From the NCBI RefSeq assembly GCF_026537325.1, contig NZ_JAFNMJ010000001.1, forward strand, positions 682,001-746,000: DNA of 64,000 bases, written 5' to 3'. Below the pieces are notes generated by a model, which was given only the letters and a program-made list of their open reading frames with translations, was not told the DNA's origin and searched no databases. Position numbers and translations under genes: made by a program. Within the stretch, counting starts at the first letter, position 1. Every line of letters starts with the position of its first letter. Positions 32,399-43,020 of the stretch are shown in pieces. Source of the DNA: Bifidobacterium sp. B4142. Lineage in GTDB: Bacteria; Actinomycetota; Actinomycetes; Actinomycetales; Bifidobacteriaceae.

Positions 32399-33466
32399 AT
32401 GGTGGCACAGGAAGAATTCGACCCCGCGGCGATGACCGACGAGGTCAACGAGGGCATCGGCAGGATTCGCGAAGCCTCCGATCTGGAAGAACTCAAGGCG
32501 ATCAAGGCCAAGTATGCAGGGACAGGTTCAGCCCTGGCCGGATCCGGCCGGATCATCGGAAGGCTGCCAGCGGATCAGAAGAAGACCGCCGGCCGTTTAG
32601 CGGGCAAGCTCAAGGCTGACTTCGGCCGCGCCTACGGGCTCAAGGAGCGGCAGTTGCGCCAGGAGGAGGAGTCCCGCCGCCTTGCTGCCGAGCAGGTGGA
32701 TATGACCCTTCCGGTCGAGCGTAAACCTCAGGGCGCACGTCATCCGCTGTCCAAGCTCATGGAGGACGTGGAGGATTTCTTCGTCTCCATGGGTTGGAGT
32801 ATCGCCCAGGGCCCCGAGCTGGAAGCCGAATGGTACAACTTCGATGCGCTCAACTTCGGCCCTGACCATCCTGCCCGTCAGATGCAGGACACCTTCTACG
32901 TCAAGGGCAGCCAGGCCAGGGACGCCGCCGGCTTCGTCGGCTCCAACATGGTCATGCGCACCCATACCTCGCCCGATCAAGCCCGTTCCCTGATAACCCG
33001 CGGTGTACCGCTTTACGTGGCCTGCACGGGCAGGGTCTTCCGCACCGATGAACTGGATGCCACCCACACCCCGGTCTTCCATCAGTGCGAGGCCATCGCC
33101 GTCGATGAACACCTGACTATGGCCGACCTCAAGGGCACCCTGGACAAGCTCGCTGTGGCCATGTTCGGTCCTGAGGCCCGGACCAGACTACGGCCCTCGT
33201 ACTTCCCCTTCACCGAGCCCAGCGCCGAGATGGACCTCTGGTTCCCTGACAAGAAGGGCGGCCCCGGATGGATTGAATGGGGAGGCTGCGGCATGGTCAA
33301 CCCCAACGTTCTGAGATCAGCCGGCGTGGATCCGCAGCGCTACTCAGGCTTCGCCTTCGGTGTGGGCATGGAGCGCACCCTGCTCCTGCGCCACGACATC
33401 AACGATATGCACGACCTGGTCGAAGGCGACGTGCGGTTCAGCCAGCAGTTCGAGATGGGGGAGTGA
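32399..33466 (+). CDS. pheS: Phenylalanyl-tRNA synthetase alpha subunit
   Basis: Catalytic subunit of the (alpha-beta)2 enzyme that charges tRNA-Phe. The N-terminal coiled-coil is followed by the class II core, with motif 1 around HPLSKLMEDVEDFFVSMGW, motif 2 FRTDELDATHTPVFHQCEAI and motif 3 GFAFGVGMERTLLLRH. It is 355 residues from ATG 32399. A TTG at 32378 and the following GTG are alternatives, since AAAGG lies only four bases before 32399. pheT follows after 7 bp. Confidence 0.95.
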   Translation: MVAQEEFDPAAMTDEVNEGIGRIREASDLEELKAIKAKYAGTGSALAGSGRIIGRLPADQKKTAGRLAGKLKADFGRAYGLKERQLRQEEESRRLAAEQVDMTLPVERKPQGARHPLSKLMEDVEDFFVSMGWSIAQGPELEAEWYNFDALNFGPDHPARQMQDTFYVKGSQARDAAGFVGSNMVMRTHTSPDQARSLITRGVPLYVACTGRVFRTDELDATHTPVFHQCEAIAVDEHLTMADLKGTLDKLAVAMFGPEARTRLRPSYFPFTEPSAEMDLWFPDKKGGPGWIEWGGCGMVNPNVLRSAGVDPQRYSGFAFGVGMERTLLLRHDINDMHDLVEGDVRFSQQFEMGE

Positions 33467-33473
33467 CTGTCAG

Positions 33474-36080
33474 ATGCCAATGGTAGATATCGACTGGCTC
33501 AAGGAGCATGTGCAGGTCCCTGAGGATCTGACCTATGAACAGCTGGCCAAGGACCTGGTCCGGGTCGGACTGGAGGAAGAGGACATCCACCAGTCCACTG
33601 TGACCGGCCCAATCGTAGTCGGCTATGTGGTGGATGCCGAGCCTGAGCCTCAGAAGAACGGCAAGACCATCAACTGGTGTCATGTTGATGTGGGCGAGCA
33701 GTACAATGCCGTGGACGACCAGGGTCGCAAGGTGCCGCGTGGCATCGTCTGCGGGGCCCCCAACATGGTTGCGGGTGAGAAGGTGGTGGTAACTCTGCCA
33801 GGGGCCGTCCTGCCCGGTGACTTCCGCATCGAACCACGCAAGACCTACGGTCATATCTCGGACGGCATGTGCGCCTCCGAGCGTGAGCTGGGACTGGGTT
33901 CGGACCATCAGGGCATCATCCTGCTACGCAACTACGGGTTCACCCCCGAGCAGTACGAGCAGCTCAAGCCTGGTGACGATGCCATGAGCCTCCTGCATAT
34001 GAATACGCCCGTGCTTGAGATCAACATCACCCCTGACCGTGGCTACGCCTTCTCCTACCGGGGGGTTGCCCGCGAATACCACCACTCCACGGGCGCCGAG
34101 TACACGGATCCGGTGATTGAACTGAACAAGACGGTGCCGGCCTCGGCAGCCCAGGAGGATCAGGCACCGCTGGCCGTGCGCGTTCAGGATGAGAATCCTA
34201 TTCACGGTCAGCCAGGCTGTGATCGGTACTACCTGCGTGCCTTGACCGGGTGCGACCCCAAGGCGGCGACTCCCAGCTGGATGCGTCGTCGGCTGGTTCG
34301 GGCCGGCATGCGCTCCATCAGCCTGCCGGTGGACATCACCAACTACGTCATGCTGGATCTGGGCCAGCCCCTGCACGCCTACGACCTGGACAAGCTCAGC
34401 GGGCCTATCGTGGTGCGCAGGGCCAGGCAGGGCGAGCACCTGACCACTCTGGATGGCAAGGATCGCGAGCTCAGCACCGAGGATCTGCTCATCACCGACT
34501 CGCCCCAGGGGCAAGAGGGATCTCGCATTCTGGGTCTGGCCGGCGTCATGGGCGGTCTGTACGGAGAAGTGACCGATCAGACGAAGAACATTCTGATTGA
34601 GTCCGCTCACTTCGACCAGGTGACCATCGCCCGGACCGCCCGTCGCCACAAGCTGCCCTCGGAGGCCTCCAAGCGCTTTGAGCGCGGGGTCGATCCGCAG
34701 ATGCAGCCAGCCGCCGCAGCCATGGCCGCTGACCTGCTGCATCGCCTTGCCGGTGGGCAGGACCTGGATGCTCCGCTGGATATGGATCAGACCAAGCCCA
34801 TGCCGGTCATCGACTTTGCCGTCAGCGAGGTGGCACGTCTGACCGGACTGGAGGTGGAGCCCCAGCGCATCGTGGCCATTCTGCGTGATATCGGCTGTAC
34901 TGTCCAGGGCGATCCTCAAGATCGGCTGTCGGTGACTCCTCCAACCTGGAGGCCCGACCTGGGTGAGGGCTGCGACCTGGTCGAGGAGGTGGCCCGTCTG
35001 GTGGGTTATGACCGCATTCCCGTCACCGTGCCATCACCCAAGGTGTCCGGAGCGGTTGGTCTGACCGATCGCCAGCAGCGCCGCCGTTGGGTGGCTGACA
35101 CCCTGGCCGAGTATGGACTGACCGAGGTTCTGGACTACCCGTTCGTCGGTAACAATGATTTCAAGGCCTTCGGCATGGATCCTGATGAGGTCCATGTCAA
35201 CAGCGTGGAACTCGCCAACCCCATGGCCGCTGACAGGCCCTACCTGCGCCAGAGCCTGCTGCTGCCGCTGGCCAACACCGTGGAGCGCAACCTGCGACGT
35301 GGCAACACGGATGTGCGTCTCTTCGAGATCGGCTATGTCTTCCGTCGCGATCCCAAGGCTCCTGCGGTGCCCACCCTTCCGGGCGGTGTGCGGCCCAGCG
35401 ACGAGGATCTGGCCCGCCTGGACCAGGGTCTGCCAGAGCAACGGCTGCATGTGGCGGCCTTGCTGACCGGCCGTGCCCAGGAGGACGGCTGGCTCAAGGA
35501 CAGCAGGGATGTGGACTGGACCGATGCAGTCGAATCCGCTCGGCGTGTCCTGGATAGGCTGGGAGCGCATTATCGGCTTGAGCAGCCCTCGGCCGAGCAG
35601 GTGCCCGACCAGTGGCATCCGGGCCGTACCGCCAGGCTGGTCCTGGATGACGGCACGCTTGTCGGCATGGTGGGCGAGTTGCATCCTCGGGTTGATCAGG
35701 CTCTGGGCTTCCCTGCCCACTCGGCCGCCTTCGAGCTGAGTATGGACATGGTGCTGGACCATTTGGACTACACCCCCCTGCAGGCCAAGCCCGTGTCGAC
35801 CTTCCCGCCGGTCCGTCAGGATCTGGCCTTCACCGTGCCGGACACGGTCTCGGCAGCCGACCTGACTTCCGCCATCAGAGAAGCGGCTGGGTCTAGTCTT
35901 GAATCCATCGAGCTGTTCGACGTTTTCACTGGCGATCAGATCGGTGAGCATGCAAAATCGCTGGCCTTCGCAGTCACCTTCCGCGCCCCGGACCGCACCT
36001 TGACGTCCGAGGACAGCGAATCCCTGCGCCAGGCCATCGTTGACAAGACTGCAGGTCTGGGCGCCGTGCTGCGTGCCTGA
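33474..36080 (+). CDS. pheT: Phenylalanyl-tRNA synthetase beta subunit
   Basis: Beta subunit, 868 residues, carrying tRNA binding and editing. Domains in order: EMAP/OB-fold tRNA-binding domain (about 40-160), B3/B4 editing domain (about 225-400, SLPVDITNYVMLDLGQPLHAYD), B5 helix-turn region, and the catalytic-like core ending with the ferredoxin-anticodon binding domain (STFPPVRQDLAFTVP). ATG 33474 (MPMVDIDWLKEHV) is preceded by GGGGGAG at 10 bases. It forms an operon with pheS. Confidence 0.95.
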   Translation: MPMVDIDWLKEHVQVPEDLTYEQLAKDLVRVGLEEEDIHQSTVTGPIVVGYVVDAEPEPQKNGKTINWCHVDVGEQYNAVDDQGRKVPRGIVCGAPNMVAGEKVVVTLPGAVLPGDFRIEPRKTYGHISDGMCASERELGLGSDHQGIILLRNYGFTPEQYEQLKPGDDAMSLLHMNTPVLEINITPDRGYAFSYRGVAREYHHSTGAEYTDPVIELNKTVPASAAQEDQAPLAVRVQDENPIHGQPGCDRYYLRALTGCDPKAATPSWMRRRLVRAGMRSISLPVDITNYVMLDLGQPLHAYDLDKLSGPIVVRRARQGEHLTTLDGKDRELSTEDLLITDSPQGQEGSRILGLAGVMGGLYGEVTDQTKNILIESAHFDQVTIARTARRHKLPSEASKRFERGVDPQMQPAAAAMAADLLHRLAGGQDLDAPLDMDQTKPMPVIDFAVSEVARLTGLEVEPQRIVAILRDIGCTVQGDPQDRLSVTPPTWRPDLGEGCDLVEEVARLVGYDRIPVTVPSPKVSGAVGLTDRQQRRRWVADTLAEYGLTEVLDYPFVGNNDFKAFGMDPDEVHVNSVELANPMAADRPYLRQSLLLPLANTVERNLRRGNTDVRLFEIGYVFRRDPKAPAVPTLPGGVRPSDEDLARLDQGLPEQRLHVAALLTGRAQEDGWLKDSRDVDWTDAVESARRVLDRLGAHYRLEQPSAEQVPDQWHPGRTARLVLDDGTLVGMVGELHPRVDQALGFPAHSAAFELSMDMVLDHLDYTPLQAKPVSTFPPVRQDLAFTVPDTVSAADLTSAIREAAGSSLESIELFDVFTGDQIGEHAKSLAFAVTFRAPDRTLTSEDSESLRQAIVDKTAGLGAVLRA

Positions 36081-36105
36081 CCGGGCATCAAGGGGACCGA
36101 GGGAC

Positions 36106-36714
36106 ATGACGGATTCTCAAGAACAGGGCACAGCCGGTGGACCCGACCGCCAGGATCATGATGGGGGCGACCAGCCCTTGTACGGCGCGCGCGCCGATCG
36201 TTATCCAGGATGGAATCCGTACATCTACGGTCGCCCAGACCCCGAACCCAAGGCCAAGGAATCCGATTCGTCCCAGGGCAACCCCGCCAATAGGCCCATG
36301 CCCATGGCGGGGCAGTCGGGTCCCGGCCGCGGCGGAAATCCTGGCAATCCTCAGGCCCGTCCCGGTGCGCCAGGATGGCTTCCCCAGGGCATGCCCGATC
36401 TGAACGACCCCTCCCAAAATCCGGTCTACGGCCACTGGGATCCCTGCGCCATCATCGCCTTCCTTATGGCCCTCTTCCTGCCCATGCCTGTGATTCCCGC
36501 CTTGCTCGGCGGCGTTTCCATGTATCGGACCCGCCGACTGCATATGAAGGGCTATGGGCTGGCCATGGCTGCCCTGATCATTAACCTGCTCTTTACCTTG
36601 GCCTGGATCTGGCTTCTGGTCAACGGGGTCTCCCTGAACGACTTCTACCAACAGATGGTGCCGTCGCCCTCGACGGGTGGCGGCGGCTCAGGCGGGGACG
36701 GTGTCAGCGCCTGA
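36106..36714 (+). CDS. DUF4190-type small membrane protein with disordered N-terminus
   Basis: A 202-residue protein. Residues 1-105 are hydrophilic and rich in Gly, Pro, Asn, Asp and Gln (disordered, cytoplasmic). WDPCAIIAFLMALFLPMPVIP and GYGLAMAALIINLLFTLAWI form two membrane helices with a YRTRRLHMKG loop between, the DUF4190 pattern. A Gly/Ser tail follows. ATG 36106 is used because the frame upstream overlaps pheT. Function unknown; such proteins often sit near septum or envelope components, but nothing here shows that. Confidence 0.65.
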   Translation: MTDSQEQGTAGGPDRQDHDGGDQPLYGARADRYPGWNPYIYGRPDPEPKAKESDSSQGNPANRPMPMAGQSGPGRGGNPGNPQARPGAPGWLPQGMPDLNDPSQNPVYGHWDPCAIIAFLMALFLPMPVIPALLGGVSMYRTRRLHMKGYGLAMAALIINLLFTLAWIWLLVNGVSLNDFYQQMVPSPSTGGGGSGGDGVSA

Positions 36715-36737
36715 GATCTAAGCAGGGGGTCATTCAG

Positions 36738-37328
36738 ATGGGTTTGGATATCAATATTGTCGTATTCGACGGGTTTGAGCCCTTGGATGTTTTCGGCCCC
36801 TTTGAGGTTTTCATCAATACTGATGGCGCCCGGGTGCGACTTTTCTCCTTGGAGGGCCCTGGAGTGAAAGTCGGGGAGGGCGGTGTCAGGGTCGAAGCTG
36901 TAGGACCCGAAGCGATCGATCCCAAGGGAGTTTTGCTGATACCTGGCGGGTCCGGCACGCGAACTCTGGTTGGAAACGACCGATGGATTGGGCAGTTGGC
37001 AAGCCTGGCCGCCCAGTCGCCCCAGGTAATGACGGTCTGCACAGGATCGGCTCTCTTGGCTGCCGCCGGTGTGCTCGACGGTCGGCGTGCGACCTCCAAT
37101 GACTTGGCCTTTGACTGGGTCGTCAGCACGGGGAAGCGTGTGAACTGGGTCAAGGATGCCCGTTGGGTGGTCGATGGCAAGTTTCGTGCCTCTTCGGGTA
37201 TCTCGGCCGGTATTGACATGGCACTGGCCTTTGTGGAGGGCACATGCGGGCCCGAGGCTGCGGACAGGGCCAGTACGCAAATGGAATACATCCGAAACCG
37301 AGATTCCGGTTATGATCCCTTCGCATAG
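36738..37328 (+). CDS. DJ-1/PfpI family protein (isonitrile hydratase-like)
   Basis: Class I glutamine amidotransferase-like fold, 196 residues. INIVVFDGFEPLDVFGPFEVF is the N-terminal signature of the AraC-associated/isonitrile hydratase branch, and the nucleophile elbow is VMTVCTGSALLAAAG with Cys near residue 98. The Asp in LDVFGPFE replaces the usual Glu, as in isonitrile hydratases. No helix-turn-helix domain follows, so it is an enzyme or stress protein rather than a regulator. It lies 23 bp downstream of the DUF4190 gene on the same strand. Confidence 0.75.
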   Translation: MGLDINIVVFDGFEPLDVFGPFEVFINTDGARVRLFSLEGPGVKVGEGGVRVEAVGPEAIDPKGVLLIPGGSGTRTLVGNDRWIGQLASLAAQSPQVMTVCTGSALLAAAGVLDGRRATSNDLAFDWVVSTGKRVNWVKDARWVVDGKFRASSGISAGIDMALAFVEGTCGPEAADRASTQMEYIRNRDSGYDPFA

Positions 37329-37375
37329 GTGACAGCGTCGCGCAGCTATAGCATGTGCATAGCGACACGCCGAAT

Positions 37376-37413
37376 TGTATAAATATGCGTTTTACTGCAT
37401 GAGTATGTATGAT
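37376..37413 (+). promoter_or_regulatory. argC promoter region with ArgR-type operator candidates
   Basis: A -10-like TGTATAAAT sits at 37376-37384. ATGC...GCAT palindromic elements overlap it (37384-37400), and TGCATGAGTATGTATG follows at 37396-37411. TGCAT/ATGCA-rich half-sites are typical of ArgR boxes, and argR itself is in this operon, so autoregulated control is likely. Exact box limits are inferred. Confidence 0.4.
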
Positions 37414-37436
37414 GGTGCCCGATGAAGGGAGCACTC

Positions 37437-38531
37437 ATGCGGCAATACACGGTGGCTGTAGCGGGAGCTTCGGGGTATGCCGGCTCGGAAATGATCCGTC
37501 TATTGGCAGCGCATCCAGCCTTTCAGGTATGCACGGTCACCGGTCACGGCTCCGCTGGTCGACTGTTGGGGGAGTTCTCGCCCAACCTTCCGGAGTCGCT
37601 GGCCTCGCTGCAGATTCAGGATACGAAGCCGGAGATCTTGGCCGGCCATGATCTGGTGGTTCTGGCCCTGCCCCACGGGGCTTCGGGTCCCTTGGCCGAG
37701 CAGCTGGATCCGCAATCGCTGATGGTCGACCTGGGCGCTGATCACCGGCTGGAGAATCCGGAGGACTGGCAAGACTATTATGGCGGACCTTTCTCAAGCC
37801 CGTGGACCTACGGGATGCCTGAGCTGCTCAATCCGGGTGGCGGTCGTCAGCGTCAGTTGCTTGGGCAGACCCGGCGGATCGCTGGTCCCGGCTGCAATGT
37901 CACGGCAGTCACCCTGGCCTTCCAGCCTGCTTTGGCCGCCGGACTGGTGCAGACCAATGATCTGGTTGCTGACCTGGCAGTCGGCTATTCGGGTGCCGGA
38001 CGCTCAAGCGGCAGAATGGATCTACTGGCAGCCCAGGCCATCAATTCAGCCCATCCCTATTCGGTCGGCGGCACCCATCGGCATATCCCTGAGATTCTGC
38101 AGAACCTGCGTAAGGCCGCAGCTGCGGATCCGAACCTCGGAGGTCTTGGGAAACAGCCCATCAGTTTGGGGCTGACCCCCATACTGGTCCCCATGTCAAG
38201 GGGGATTCTGGCTGTGGTCTCGGCCAAGCTGAGCGAGCGTGGACGGAGCATGGGGATGGCTGATATTCGTGCCGTTTGGGAAGAGATCTATGCCCAGGAG
38301 CAGTTCGTCGATCTGCTCCCCGAGGGCAGGCTCCCCTCCACGGCCGACGTGTACGGCTCCAACCGGGCCCAGGTTCAGGTCGCTGTGGACCAGCGCGCCG
38401 ACCGCCTCTACGCTTTCGCCGCCATCGACAACCTGACCCGGGGCACCGCAGGCCAGGCCCTCCAGGCCGTAAATCTGGCCCTGGGCCTGCCCGAGGAGAC
38501 CGGATTGACAACCATAGGAGTTGCACCATGA
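37437..38531 (+). CDS. argC: N-acetyl-gamma-glutamyl-phosphate reductase
   Basis: Third step of arginine synthesis: NADPH reduction of N-acetylglutamyl phosphate. NAD(P)-binding start YTVAVAGASGYAGSEMIRLL and active-site Cys in RIAGPGCNVTAVTLAF. 364 residues from ATG 37437 with GAAGGGAG upstream; ATG 37422 is possible. First gene of the arginine cluster; its stop overlaps argJ in ATGA. Confidence 0.95.
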   Translation: MRQYTVAVAGASGYAGSEMIRLLAAHPAFQVCTVTGHGSAGRLLGEFSPNLPESLASLQIQDTKPEILAGHDLVVLALPHGASGPLAEQLDPQSLMVDLGADHRLENPEDWQDYYGGPFSSPWTYGMPELLNPGGGRQRQLLGQTRRIAGPGCNVTAVTLAFQPALAAGLVQTNDLVADLAVGYSGAGRSSGRMDLLAAQAINSAHPYSVGGTHRHIPEILQNLRKAAAADPNLGGLGKQPISLGLTPILVPMSRGILAVVSAKLSERGRSMGMADIRAVWEEIYAQEQFVDLLPEGRLPSTADVYGSNRAQVQVAVDQRADRLYAFAAIDNLTRGTAGQALQAVNLALGLPEETGLTTIGVAP

Positions 38532-39697
38532 GCATCACCTACCCTGCAGGCTTCCGGACTGGCACCGCCATCGCCCATCGTCCGGGAGGTTCACAGCGCC
38601 GAAACCTGGCCTTGGTCGTCAACAGCGGACCCATGGACACGGCTGTTGGGGTCTTTACCCCCAATCGTTTCCGGGCCGCTCCGGTCATCTGGACCAGCCG
38701 AATCCTTGAAGAAGGCCATGCTGGAGCCGTGGTCATCAACTCCGGCAATGCCAACGCCTGCACTGGTCCCGAGGGCCTGGACCAGGCCAGGGCCATGGCT
38801 GAGCGGACAGGAGAGCAACTGGGTCTGCCCGCTGATCGAGTTGCTGTCTGCTCCACCGGGATCATCGGCCATCTGCTGCATCTGGATTCCATATTGACCG
38901 GCATTGACCAGGCTGCCCAGGATTTGTCGGCCAGTCAGGAGGCCGGCGAAGAGGCCGCCAAGGCCATACTGACCACCGACACCTGCACCAAGACCGTGGC
39001 TGTGGACGGATCCGGCTGGCGGCTGGGCGGCATGGTCAAGGGTTCCGGGATGATCGCCCCGCAGTTGGCCACTATGATCTGTGTAATCACCACCGATGCC
39101 ATTCTGGAGCCGGAAGAGGCACTCCAAGCCTTGTCGGAAGCTTGCCAGCTCAGCTTCAACCGGATCGACGTGGACGGGTGCATGTCCACCAACGACACCG
39201 TCCTGCTGATGGCCTCCGGGGCCTCTGGTGTGCGGCCTGATCCCGACCAGTTCCAGGAGAAGCTGGGTCAGGCCTGCGCGGATCTGGCCCATCGGATTGT
39301 GGCCGACGGCGAGGGCAGTAGGCATCGGATCCGTATCCGGGTGGATGGTGCCGAGAGTGAGGATGCAGCCCTTGCCTGCGCCCGGGCGGTCTCCGGCTCA
39401 ACACTGCTCAAGTGCGCGGTGGCCGGCGAGGATCCCAACTGGGGCCGAGTGGTGTCCTCCCTGGGCACCGTGCCGGTTTCGACGGCGGCCTATGACCCGG
39501 CCCATGTGGATGTCAGCTTCAACGGCATCAAGGTTTGCCGGGGCGGCCGTCCCGGCCAGGACCCGGAGCTGGTCGACCTGCATGTCCCAGAGGTCCATAT
39601 CGATATCGACCTTGGTCAGGGTGACAGCCAGGCCACGGTATGGACCGATGATCTGACCCACGAATACGTGACCATCAATGCCGACTACCACACCTGA
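38528..39697 (+). CDS. argJ: Bifunctional ornithine acetyltransferase / N-acetylglutamate synthase
   Basis: Transfers acetyl from N-acetylornithine to glutamate, recycling the acetyl group and possibly also using acetyl-CoA. The self-cleavage site is A-T182 in [16 protein letters not shown], where Thr182 becomes the nucleophile of the beta chain. 389 residues. It overlaps argC by 4 bp with TAGGAG upstream. Presence of argJ means argA and argE are not required. Confidence 0.96.
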   Translation: MSITYPAGFRTGTAIAHRPGGSQRRNLALVVNSGPMDTAVGVFTPNRFRAAPVIWTSRILEEGHAGAVVINSGNANACTGPEGLDQARAMAERTGEQLGLPADRVAVCSTGIIGHLLHLDSILTGIDQAAQDLSASQEAGEEAAKAILTTDTCTKTVAVDGSGWRLGGMVKGSGMIAPQLATMICVITTDAILEPEEALQALSEACQLSFNRIDVDGCMSTNDTVLLMASGASGVRPDPDQFQEKLGQACADLAHRIVADGEGSRHRIRIRVDGAESEDAALACARAVSGSTLLKCAVAGEDPNWGRVVSSLGTVPVSTAAYDPAHVDVSFNGIKVCRGGRPGQDPELVDLHVPEVHIDIDLGQGDSQATVWTDDLTHEYVTINADYHT

Positions 39698-39768
39698 TGG
39701 GAAGACCGATCAGGCGCGCTGCCAAGAGCTGCAGCAATCGGAAGATGGTCATAAGGAAGGGGAAGAGG

Positions 39769-40716
39769 ATGGCGGATGACGAGCAGGAAGCCGAAGCTGA
39801 AAAGGCCTTGGACGACGCCCGCAAGGCCCAGGTGCTCATCGAGGCCCTGCCCTGGCTGGAGGAGTTCGCCGGCCAGCGGATCGTAGTCAAATACGGTGGC
39901 CATGCCATGGTGGACGACCATCTGCGGCAGTGCTTTGCCCAAGACATGGTCTTCCTGAGGCAGGTGGGCATGCATCCGGTGGTGGTGCACGGCGGCGGCC
40001 CGCAAATCTCCAGCATGCTCCAGGCCCTGGGCATCCCCTCGGTCTTCCGCGGCGGCCTACGGGTGACCACACCGGAGACCATGAAGGTGGTTCGTATGGT
40101 GCTGACCGGACAAGTGGGCAGGGATCTGGTCGGGGCCATCAATGCCCACGGTCCCATGGCTGTAGGCCTGTCGGGTGAGGATGCTGGCCTGTTCAGTGCA
40201 GCCCGCCGTACCGGCATGGCGGATGGTCAGCCGGTTGATTTGGGCCTGGTGGGCGAGGTCGTGGGCGTGGATGCCTCGGCCGTCGAAGACCTGATCGATG
40301 CCGGGCGAATTCCCGTCGTCTCCTCTGTGGCTCCTGACGAGCAGGATCCCACCCAGGTGCTCAACGTGAATGCCGATGCGGCCGCATCCGCTCTGGCAGT
40401 AGCTTTGGGGGCCCGGAAACTGGTCATCCTCACCGACGTGGAGGGCCTGTATGCCAACTGGCCCCAGGCCGACTCCCTGGTCTCCAGCATCGGGGTGGAC
40501 CATCTTGAGGACATGCTGGAGGACATGCATGAGGGGATGCGCCCCAAGATGGAGGCCTGCCTGCAGGCCGTGCGCTCCGGGGTGGGCGAGGCCCACGTCA
40601 TCGACGGGCGGCGGCCGCATTCCATGCTCAACGAGATCTTCACCCGCAACGGCATCGGCACGGTGGTCGTACCGGGCAAGGACATGATCATGAGGAGGAG
40701 CCATGACGAAGGCTGA
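39769..40716 (+). CDS. argB: Acetylglutamate kinase
   Basis: Phosphorylates N-acetylglutamate; the usual feedback target of arginine. Motifs: [24 protein letters not shown] and [17 protein letters not shown]. An N-terminal helix upstream of the core ([22 protein letters not shown]) is the extension found in arginine-inhibited hexameric forms, so feedback control is likely. ATG 39769 follows a purine-rich GGAAGGGGAAGAGG. The 3' end overlaps argD by 14 bp. Confidence 0.95.
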   Translation: MADDEQEAEAEKALDDARKAQVLIEALPWLEEFAGQRIVVKYGGHAMVDDHLRQCFAQDMVFLRQVGMHPVVVHGGGPQISSMLQALGIPSVFRGGLRVTTPETMKVVRMVLTGQVGRDLVGAINAHGPMAVGLSGEDAGLFSAARRTGMADGQPVDLGLVGEVVGVDASAVEDLIDAGRIPVVSSVAPDEQDPTQVLNVNADAAASALAVALGARKLVILTDVEGLYANWPQADSLVSSIGVDHLEDMLEDMHEGMRPKMEACLQAVRSGVGEAHVIDGRRPHSMLNEIFTRNGIGTVVVPGKDMIMRRSHDEG

Positions 40717-41998
40717 TGCACCTATGAGAACTCCCGAGGGGCCGCAGAGCAGTCAATGGGCAGACCGCTATGACCGCGTCCACATGCAGGTCTTCGGTCG
40801 GCCGGGCAGGGTCATGGACCATGGTCGAGGCGCCTGGATCTGGGACCTGGACGGCAACCGCTATCTGGACATGATGGCCGGCATCGCGGTCAATGCCCTC
40901 GGTTACGCCCATCCTGACTGGAACAAGGCATTGGCAGAGCAGGCCGGAAAGATGGCCCACATCAGCAACTTCTTCGCCTCCCAGCCTCAGATCGAGCTGG
41001 CCGAACGACTGCTGGACCTGGCTCAGGCACCGGAGGGATCCCGCGTCTTCTTCGCCAACTCGGGAACCGAGGCCAATGAGGCGGCTATCAAGCTGGCCAG
41101 GCTGCATGGCGCTCACTTGGGCGGGCATCCCGGCCGTATCATGGCGCTGACCCATAGTTTCCACGGCCGCAGCATGGGATCCTTGAGTCTGACATGGAAG
41201 CCGGCCATCCGTGAGCCCTTCCAGCCCCTGGTCCCGGGTATGGGCTTCCTGCCGGCAGAAGACGGCGAAGCTATAGAGAAGGCCTTTGCACAGGGGGAGA
41301 CCTCAGAAGAGCCGGTGGCTGCCGTCATTCTGGAGCTTATCCAGGGAGAGGCCGGGGTGCTGCCGCTGAATCCTGACTACGTTCGGCAGGTGCGTGAGCT
41401 CTGTAGCCAGCATGGAGCCCTGATGATTCTGGACGAGGTGCAGACCGGCATGGGCAGGACCGGCCACTGGTTCGCCTTCCAAGACCAGAGCCTGTCCGGA
41501 GGAGCCTGCCCGGACGTGCTCACCTTCGCCAAGGGGGTGGCAGGCGGATTCCCCATGGGCGGGATGATCACCTTCGGCCCTGGGCCGTCAGGTCTGCTGA
41601 CCCCGGGCATGCACGGGTCCACCTTCGGCGGCAATCCTCTGGGATCGGCTCTGGCGCTGACCACCTTGGATACCATCCAGCAGGAGGGCCTGTTGGAGCG
41701 GGCGCGGCAGATGGGGGAGAGGCTGCGCGCCGGCCTTACCGACTGTGGCAATCCCCTCTATACCCAGGTTAGAGGCAGGGGACTGCTGGATGCGGTCCAG
41801 CTGAGCGCTCCCTGTGCCGGGGATCTGGCCTCTTGGGCCCTGGACCATGGGCTGATCGTCAACGCTGTGGCCCCCGATGCCCTGCGTCTGGCCCCGCCCC
41901 TGATCATCCAGGCCGATCAGATCGACCTGGCAGTGGATATCCTGTCCAAGGCTCCGGCCAGTCTCGCGGACAAGGGCTTGCGGCAGGATGATCAGTGA
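40703..41998 (+). CDS. argD: Acetylornithine aminotransferase
   Basis: PLP enzyme converting N-acetylglutamate semialdehyde to N-acetylornithine, 431 residues, class [21 protein letters not shown] binds PLP phosphate, [20 protein letters not shown] holds the catalytic Asp and [19 protein letters not shown] the Schiff-base Lys. Start ATG 40703 has GAGGAG directly upstream. Within the arg operon. Confidence 0.95.
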   Translation: MTKADAPMRTPEGPQSSQWADRYDRVHMQVFGRPGRVMDHGRGAWIWDLDGNRYLDMMAGIAVNALGYAHPDWNKALAEQAGKMAHISNFFASQPQIELAERLLDLAQAPEGSRVFFANSGTEANEAAIKLARLHGAHLGGHPGRIMALTHSFHGRSMGSLSLTWKPAIREPFQPLVPGMGFLPAEDGEAIEKAFAQGETSEEPVAAVILELIQGEAGVLPLNPDYVRQVRELCSQHGALMILDEVQTGMGRTGHWFAFQDQSLSGGACPDVLTFAKGVAGGFPMGGMITFGPGPSGLLTPGMHGSTFGGNPLGSALALTTLDTIQQEGLLERARQMGERLRAGLTDCGNPLYTQVRGRGLLDAVQLSAPCAGDLASWALDHGLIVNAVAPDALRLAPPLIIQADQIDLAVDILSKAPASLADKGLRQDDQ

Positions 41999-42045
41999 GA
42001 TCAGCCATCAATGACGTGCATAATCATAGCGATAGGGAGGCAGAG

Positions 42046-43020
42046 ATGAACAACGGTTTGCGGCACATGCTGCGTGACGACGACCTCAACCACGAGGAGC
42101 AGTTGGAGGTTCTCCGACTGGGCATGGCTTTCAGGGCAAATCCCTATTTATCTCAGCCTTATAAGGGGCCTCAGGCCGTGGCCATCATCTTCGACAAGCC
42201 CAGCACGCGCACCAGAACCAGCTTCTGCGTGGGTGTGGCCCAGCTGGGCGGCTATCCCATGGTCATCGATAGCTCTGGCTCGCAGCTGGGCCGTGGCGAG
42301 CCCGTGGCGGACACCTCCAACGTGCTGACACGGATGACGTCCACCATAGTCTGGCGCACCTTTGGCCAGGATCGGGTGGAGACCATGGCTGCCCATGCCA
42401 CCGTGCCCGTCATCAACGCGCTGACCGATTCCTTCCATCCCTGCCAGGTTCTGGCCGACTTCCTGACCTTGGCACAGCACCGGGGCGGGGTCGACGCCCT
42501 GGCCGGCATGACCATCGCCTACCTGGGCGACGCAGCCAACAACATGGCCAACTCCTATCTGCTGGCCGGGGCAGTAGCCGGCATGAACGTGCGGATTGCC
42601 GGACCCAACGGCTTCCTGCCCGATCCAAACCTGGTGGAACAGGCGCGGACCCTGGCCGCTGAAAACGGCGGATCCATTCTGGTCACCACGGATCCGGTCC
42701 AGGCCGTGGAGGACGCTGACTGCGTCTTCACCGACACCTGGGTCTCCATGGGCGAGGAGGACCAGTACGCCATCCGCTCCCATCCCTTCCTGCCCTATCA
42801 GGTCAACGCCGCACTTATGGCCCATGCCCGCCCGGATGCACTCTTCCAGCACTGCCTGCCCGCCTACAGGGGCCGGGAGGTGACGGCCGAGGTCATTGAC
42901 GGCCCCCAGTCCGTGGTCTGGGACGAGGCCGAAAATCGGCTGCACGCCCAGAAGGCCCTGATGACCTGGCTGGTGGCCCGCTCCCGGGGTGACGAATCCC
43001 TCCTGCAGGGGGTGTGCTGA
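42046..43020 (+). CDS. argF: Ornithine carbamoyltransferase
   Basis: Makes citrulline from ornithine and carbamoyl phosphate. Carbamoyl phosphate motif FDKPSTRTRTSF and the ornithine region HCLPAYRGREVT are plain; FHPCQVLADFLTL also fits. ATG 42046 follows AGGGAGG; the open frame to 41995 is not required. 324 residues, normal. The stop overlaps the argR start by one base (TGATG). Confidence 0.96.
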   Translation: MNNGLRHMLRDDDLNHEEQLEVLRLGMAFRANPYLSQPYKGPQAVAIIFDKPSTRTRTSFCVGVAQLGGYPMVIDSSGSQLGRGEPVADTSNVLTRMTSTIVWRTFGQDRVETMAAHATVPVINALTDSFHPCQVLADFLTLAQHRGGVDALAGMTIAYLGDAANNMANSYLLAGAVAGMNVRIAGPNGFLPDPNLVEQARTLAAENGGSILVTTDPVQAVEDADCVFTDTWVSMGEEDQYAIRSHPFLPYQVNAALMAHARPDALFQHCLPAYRGREVTAEVIDGPQSVVWDEAENRLHAQKALMTWLVARSRGDESLLQGVC